From Craterostigma plantagineum (lineage: Eukaryota; Streptophyta; Magnoliopsida; Lamiales; Linderniaceae): a stretch of DNA of 64,000 nt. The stretch lies in assembly GCA_027422505.1 (NCBI GenBank), contig JAPQWV010000001.1:7440001-7504000 (forward strand), written 5' to 3'. The notes beneath the pieces are model-generated. The model was not told the origin of the DNA and did not search any database. It was given only the letters and a program-made list of their open reading frames with translations. A program made the translations under genes and the position numbers. Positions 59,000 through 64,000 of the stretch are shown here, piece after piece. Within the stretch, counting starts at the first letter, position 1; each line of letters begins with the position of its first letter.

Positions 59000-61900
59000 T
59001 TATAATAGACCATTCTTTCGCATTAACTGCACCCAATGTTCGAATCTGTTCTGATATCTAAGTTCCCACCCAGCAAGGCGACGATCACGATGGATATTCC
59101 AATACGGATGCAATACGGGCATTGGAAAGTCTGGACATAAATTCTGTCTAATATAATGCCGGTACTCGTCTCCAAGGTGCGCTATTACGATAGTTCGGTT
59201 CGGTCCATTGGCAGTCGAAGCGGCACGCAGAGGCAGTATCGTGATAGAATGCATGTTGATGGTCGATCCATTGCCATACCCGTATAGTGTAACTACAGCG
59301 TTCCAAATAGTCGTCACAGCCCACAGATCGCACGGTGTCAACATCCAGTGGTTTTCCAAGCAAGGCCCCCCTTCCCAGCGTATACGACGCAACTGAATTT
59401 CCAATGAATCACCGTAGTACAATGGCGAGTAAAGATCCCAATGGGCCTCGATTTCGTTCGCGACGTTATTCCTTACGGTGACCCATTCTTCTTCGTCATT
59501 GTAAATATGGGAAGCGATAGCGTGAAATCCGCAGTTGCCGTCAGCCACGACATCCTTATAACTAACTCTATACGGATGGATGACTGATGTTACGTGGTAC
59601 TGCAAGCGGCCGTGGAAGAAGTTGGATTCAACTGTATAAAAATTATACCGGATTAGAGATGCATCCATATACTATTTTTATGAGTGAAAAAACAGAAGTA
59701 CCTGTCTCCGTAGTAGAACTACGAGATCGCTTCGCAGATGATGATGAGGTACGGCCATGACTGCTACGACCCTGGCTGCTACGACTGGTACTGCTGCGCC
59801 CTCCGCTGCGTTCCCCCCTTGGGATTGCGTACTCCCAAGCACTTCGATCACGTTTCGTCGAGTCTCTTTTCTTTGGCCTACCTTTTACAGATGTCTTAAC
59901 AGCAGGCTCGGTCCACTCTTGATCCTCGGGATAGAGATGTTCGTGAACTACTCGATGGAGGCCACGCATAACGGCGGGATCTCGACCTTCTGCCTCACGC
60001 ACGAGGTCGTATAGACGCTCTTGATCAGAAATATCGGGAACTACTCAATCGCCGATTGTGAGTGTCCTCCAGAAGTCGTGCAAGCATTCTACCGAAACTG
60101 GGTAGTTGTTGTCCACGCATTGCTGAAGCTCGCAAGCACATGGTAGTTGGTGCGTACGTCGTACTACACATCTGCACCTGGAGTAAACCTCATCCGACAA
60201 CTCTTTGGCCCGCCACAGCTCATTTCCCATAATTAATATTGCATGGTGTGAAACTCTGTATAATAATGTTAGGAATGGAAATCCAGACATCGGAATAGGT
60301 CGTTTCGACCGGGACTCCTCAAGTGTCTGCATGTCAACATTAAAATATTATTAGATAAGGATAAGAGACACGTAATAATAATTAATTTACCTTTCTGATG
60401 CGAATCAACTGGTTCTGAATCTGCTCGTGCACCTTCACCCATACGGTGTCAAGCGACCCAGTGGCCGAGTTCAGCCATCCTTTTAGTTCGCTATGAGCAC
60501 TCTCCACACGACATGTAGTGGTGTTCCCGAAATGAAGCACATGGTTCGTCCAAGCTCTGGCGAACTTCTTCTTATGCACCAACCACGTCTGCTCAACATA
60601 AGTAACGATTTCTGAGTCTTGTAGCCAGCGCAGACGCATGTCATTCACTGCATTCTCATATTCGTCAACCGTCGGAGCTTCCACGACTGCTTTCCAGGAC
60701 TTGTGCATGAAGTGAGCTGCGGTCTTTTGCTATTCCCCCCAACCTATAAACTTTGTTCTCCACATCTTTATAAATATGCCACGTGCACAACAGATGGTGA
60801 GAATGGGGAAATACCATATGTAACGGTCGAACAAGGCCCAACTCACGATCAGTGACAATCGCCGACGGGTGGACAGCTGGCCCTAGAATATCCCTGATAG
60901 ACTGCAACATCCACCGGTAACTGCTCTTGGTCTCGTCGTCCATGACGGCAAACCCACACAGAAAGTTGTGATTACAGGGAGTCATCCCTATAATCTCAAC
61001 AAGAGGCATCTTATATCTATTGGTCTTGTACGTCGAGTCAATCCCAATAAACTAATGATACGTCCTCAGCAGTGCGAGTGACTCTGGGTGTGCGAGAAAG
61101 ACATGTGTCAGCATATTAGTCTCCTCGTCTCTTCTATATTCAACAAAATATGCGGACTCTGTCGCCTGGTGCATCAATTGGCTCACCACGTCTCGACCCT
61201 CAGAATATTGCTTCTTCAAACGATCTCTGTAATTATATATATGTCGGATCGTCGCGTTATCTACGCTGTGTCAAGCCCTCATCGCTGAGAGGATATGTGA
61301 TGGTTTCGCTTGCGCAGCACTCATTTCCTCTACGACCTTCTTTGCCTGGCTGCTTAACCCACTCGTCTGGCGGTGTCCCTCGGGATAATGTATCAGAGGG
61401 TGATTGTGCGTGGATTTTTCAGGTGGGCCCGTACGAATGAACCATTCCTTAGTAGCTGGATCTTGCTGGGCTATGACTACGAACGGACACCTGCACTTGT
61501 TAGACTTCGACAGCCTCTCCAATTCATCCTCCTTGCCTCTATAACGTTCTCCGCGAGAACATCTAATCAATTTTTTTGTTCCTAATTTCTTGTGCGACGA
61601 AATTATCACCTCGAAACCAAGACCAATAGCGACGCCTTTCGCCCAGTTAATGGCTTCCACGTCGGTTGGAAATCGTCCTCCTTCGCGAAAATGCCTACTG
61701 TAGTTTATCCCGTCGCCCGTGGAATCCTCCGGGACACTCTCCAAGTCTGACCAAAAAAAAATAAAAAAAATTAAACAACCGAAATCAAATTTCGGTCCCC
61801 CTAAGAGGCGACCGAAACGATATTTCGGCCACCTCTGTCGTAGCTGAAACCGGATCGATCTCGGCCGCGACAGTCCTAGCCGAATCCAAATTTCAGCTAC

Positions 61901-62166
61901 GACAGTCGCGGCCGAACTAGAATTTCGGTCGCCCTCTTGGGCGACCGAAATTGATTTTCGGTCATCACAAGGGTTGACCGAAATTGTTGTTCGGTCACCC
62001 CTTGTGTTGACCGAAACTATTTTCGGTCGGGCCGAAATTTTCGCTCGAATCCGACCGTTTTTCGAGAATTCACGTCTATAAAAACGAAATTTACGAGAAT
62101 TTGCTTACCATCCGTGCCAATAGACGCTTTCTTTTGACTTTTCCTTTTCCCAAATAGACGATTCAT
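59000..62166 (-). pseudogene. FAR1-like MULE transposase with C-terminal OTU domain
   Basis: Exons: 62166-62109 (MNRLFGKRKSQKKASIGTD), 61748-60391, 60326-59702, 59631-59000. Domains: FAR1/WRKY-GCM1-type DNA-binding region (FPTDVEAINWAKGVA, CRCPFVV, HNHPLIHYP); MULE DDE core (IDSTYKTNRYKMPLVEIIG, IVTDRELGLV, CTWHIYKDV, glutamate likely in CRVESAHSELKGWL); SWIM-like CRCVVRRTHQLPCACEL; an AT-hook/Ser-rich linker (KGRPKKRDSTKRDRS, SSSSAKRSRSS); and an OTU cysteine-protease-like domain with DGNCGFHAIA and a final CDLWAVTTIWN-type part. OTU enzymes cleave ubiquitin chains; in this setting the role is unknown. Breaks are a TGA near 61272, a TAG near 61030, one extra A near 60728, and a TGA near 60045. 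It resembles OTU-bearing MULEs known in plants. Confidence 0.83.
61785..62055. repeat. Palindromic ATTTCGGTC array in transposase intron 1
   Basis: About seven diverged dyads such as gaccgaaattgattttcggt and gaccgaaattgttgttcggt. Same motif as in PMD intron 1 at the other end of the element. Confidence 0.85.
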
Positions 62167-62521
62167 TGCGATTTGAACGTTTTTTTTTGTTTTGTTTGAG
62201 TCTGATTTGAATGTTTAATTGCTATATGAAAATTGTTGTCTGGAAAAGGACTTTAAATAAAAAATTTAATTCAAAAGGGCAATTTTGTCTTTTTTCAGCC
62301 CTTTAGGGGGCGGTGACTAGGAAAAAGGGGGCGGTGAATAGCAATTAAAAACTACTATTATAATAAAGAACTTGGGAAAGTAAGTGAGTTAATGACATGT
62401 TAGAATTTTATATTTAAACATACATTGGGATTTCTATTTCATTCATTTTAAAATATTTGGAAACAAAAAACATTAAACATTTTTATCAGGAAGTAATCTC
62501 CATATAATGTCGTCCTGATCC

Positions 62522-62820
62522 TGTTATGATATTTTGATCCCGATAATATATTTGCCCGATAAATGACGAAATAAATAAAAGAGATAAAAAAATAAATTGG
62601 GACAGTGAACACGAGATTTACATGGTTCGGTCAGAATGACCTACGTCCATGGGCCGAAGGGTAGAACTTCTTTATTATGTGGAGATATTGCAGACATGTA
62701 TCCCTCGTAAAGAGGATATGTCGAAAAACAGCTGCAATGACTGTGAGAATAAAATGAGCGGACTGATAGAAGATTTATTTGTTGTGGTGGTGTGTTCTCT
62801 ACTGCCTCGTATTATGCCTA
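62522..62820 (-). repeat. Truncated copia LTR (block B)
   Basis: It matches 48101-48400 and then stops at the microhomology GCCTAT, where the deletion joins it to pol. Confidence 0.85.
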
Positions 62821-64000
62821 TGAATTATCAGGACGTGTACATATGCTTCTTCCCGTGTACATACAGCACTCGAGTAAGGAACTCGTCCCATGTATGCTTC
62901 TTCCTCGTCTGATGATGGTGACTGAGCAGCGGTTAGCCTGAAATGGCTAGCAAGAGGAGTGATGACTGGTTTGGCATCGGTCATGCCAAATCTCTCCAAA
63001 ACATTCTTGAGGTAACTTTTCTGGTTCAGGTATAACTTACCAGCTCTCACATCTAATCTCCATGAGTCTTCTTAGTTGCTCTCAAATCTTTCATCTCAAA
63101 TTCACCATTTAATAAGGCCTTCAACTGGTGAATTTCTGCAAGATTCTTAGCAGCAATGAGCATGTCATCAACATATAACAATAGATAAATGAACGAAATA
63201 ACTTTCGGAAGTAAACACAACTATCATACTTGCTCCTGGAGAAACCATGACTCACATGAAAAAATCAAACCGTTTATACCACTGTCTTGGAGACTGCTTT
63301 AATCCGTATAAGAATTTCTTCAGTAAACAAACTTGGTCTTCTTTTCCTTCAACTATGAAGCCTTCAAGTTGCTTCATATAAATCTATTCATCTAAATCGT
63401 CATGTAGGAATGCCGTCTTGACGTCAAGCTGTTCTAACTCCAAATCATACATGGCAACGAATACAAGTAACACGAATAGAGCTATGTCTAACGACATGTG
63501 ACAATACATCATTAAAATCAACACCTTGTACCTGTCTATAGCCTTTTGCGACTAATCGTGCCTTATACCTTGCATCTTAGAACCAAATAAAGCTTCTTTC
63601 TTCTTGAAGGCCGACTTACATCCGATTATTTTCTTTTTCTTCGGTGGCCGCATAAGAATCCAAGTACCATTCTTATGCAGAGACTTCATTTCTTCATTCA
63701 TCGCCTAATAGCCACTTATCAGAATTTACGTCGTTTATTGCCTTCGAATAGGTAAAAGGTTCGCCGCCTCCACCTGTTTCTTGTGCCACTGATAAAGCAT
63801 ACCAAACTAAATTCACGTACCGCTATGGTAGTCGAATCTCCCGTCTCTCCCTATCTCTGGCTATAGAATATTCCTGCTCGATGATTTCATCTTCAACAGG
63901 ATCTGAAAACTCATGTTCTTGCTCATCTTCTTGATCTGTTGAACTCGTAGAAGGATCATTTGAAAAATCTTTGTTGATCTCGAGCTCCACGTCCCTGTGT
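62821..64000 (-). pseudogene. Copia reverse transcriptase fragment (block B)
   Basis: It matches 50186-51365 with few changes (for example c/t near 63411 and an inserted ta near 63706). Motifs include KLYLNQKSYLKNVLERFGM and the reverse-transcriptase start. It carries the same kinds of stops as block A and runs off the window. Confidence 0.83.

Larger units (their letters stand above)
55247..62341. mobile_element. 7.1-kb MULE with converging PMD and transposase-OTU genes
   Basis: Inverted ends of about 70 bp: actatttaccgccccttttt...aagggttgaaaaaagac at left, and gctattcaccgcccccttttt...aagggctgaaaaaagac read inward from the right. Each end holds two accgccccc blocks. Each gene starts within 200 bp of an end and they converge on an AT-rich tandem repeat. 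I found no clear 9-bp TSD (left flank aagggagtt, right flank caattaaaa). Confidence 0.85.
54889..64000. repeat. Tandem duplication, block B (runs off the window)
   Basis: Second copy of the unit that starts at 46087. It keeps the full-length MULE, whereas its copia copy is missing the segment equivalent to 48401-50185. Confidence 0.88.

Overview
The window is nuclear DNA of a flowering plant, most likely a eudicot. It holds spliced genes with GT-AG introns, plant-type gene families, and a dense nest of plant LTR retrotransposons, Mutator-like elements (MULEs), hAT-type MITEs and a Cassandra-type TRIM. I assembled exons by hand from acceptor and donor sites and phase. I could not run alignments or searches, so family names rest on recognised motifs.

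Three host genes look intact, all on the minus strand. They are a secreted patatin-like acyl hydrolase (5815-8116, six exons, 412 aa), a membrane-anchored sulfotransferase/P-loop protein (12767-14698, six exons, 348 aa), and a CTLH/CRA-domain protein resembling Arabidopsis At5g66810 (41850-46126, twelve exons, 701 aa).

The rest is mobile DNA. From the left there is a decayed minus-strand Athila-like gag/protease with PBS and LTR (1 to about 3350), a LINE tail, and a 0.9-kb solo LTR with a perfect 5-bp target-site duplication (TSD) at 4405-5298. After the patatin gene come MITEs and quiet DNA. A large MULE starts near 15054 and encodes a broken MuDR transposase (16486-18733) and a Ulp1-like C48 peptidase (20295-31282). 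The peptidase is split twice. A Cassandra TRIM with three LTRs (20388-28697) sits in its last exon, and that TRIM's third LTR holds a young non-autonomous LTR element (21738-28373). A 0.9-kb hAT MITE (29899-30821) sits in its first exon. Next is a gag-protease-only, Athila-like element (31321-37755), then two MULE derivatives with clear 9-bp TSDs (38906-40233 and 41087-41396).

From 46087 to the right edge the window is a tandem duplication with a unit of about 8.8 kb. Its left border lies inside exon 1 of the CTLH gene, so block B (from 54889) begins with a copy of the first 13-14 codons and the upstream region of that gene. Block B keeps a 7.1-kb MULE (55247-62341) with two converging genes: a plant-mobile-domain (PMD) gene on the plus strand and a FAR1-like/MULE transposase with a C-terminal OTU protease-like domain on the minus strand. 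The first intron of each gene is filled with short palindromic GACCGAAAT/ATTTCGGTC repeats. Block A keeps only a 1.5-kb internally deleted version. Both blocks also carry a minus-strand Ty1/copia element (48101-53939 in A). In A it contains a second solo LTR of the 4405-5298 family; in B a microhomology deletion has removed that part.

The PMD/transposase-OTU MULE with its intronic palindrome arrays is the most unusual system here. As it stands it carries stop codons and frameshifts, so it is probably not autonomous.
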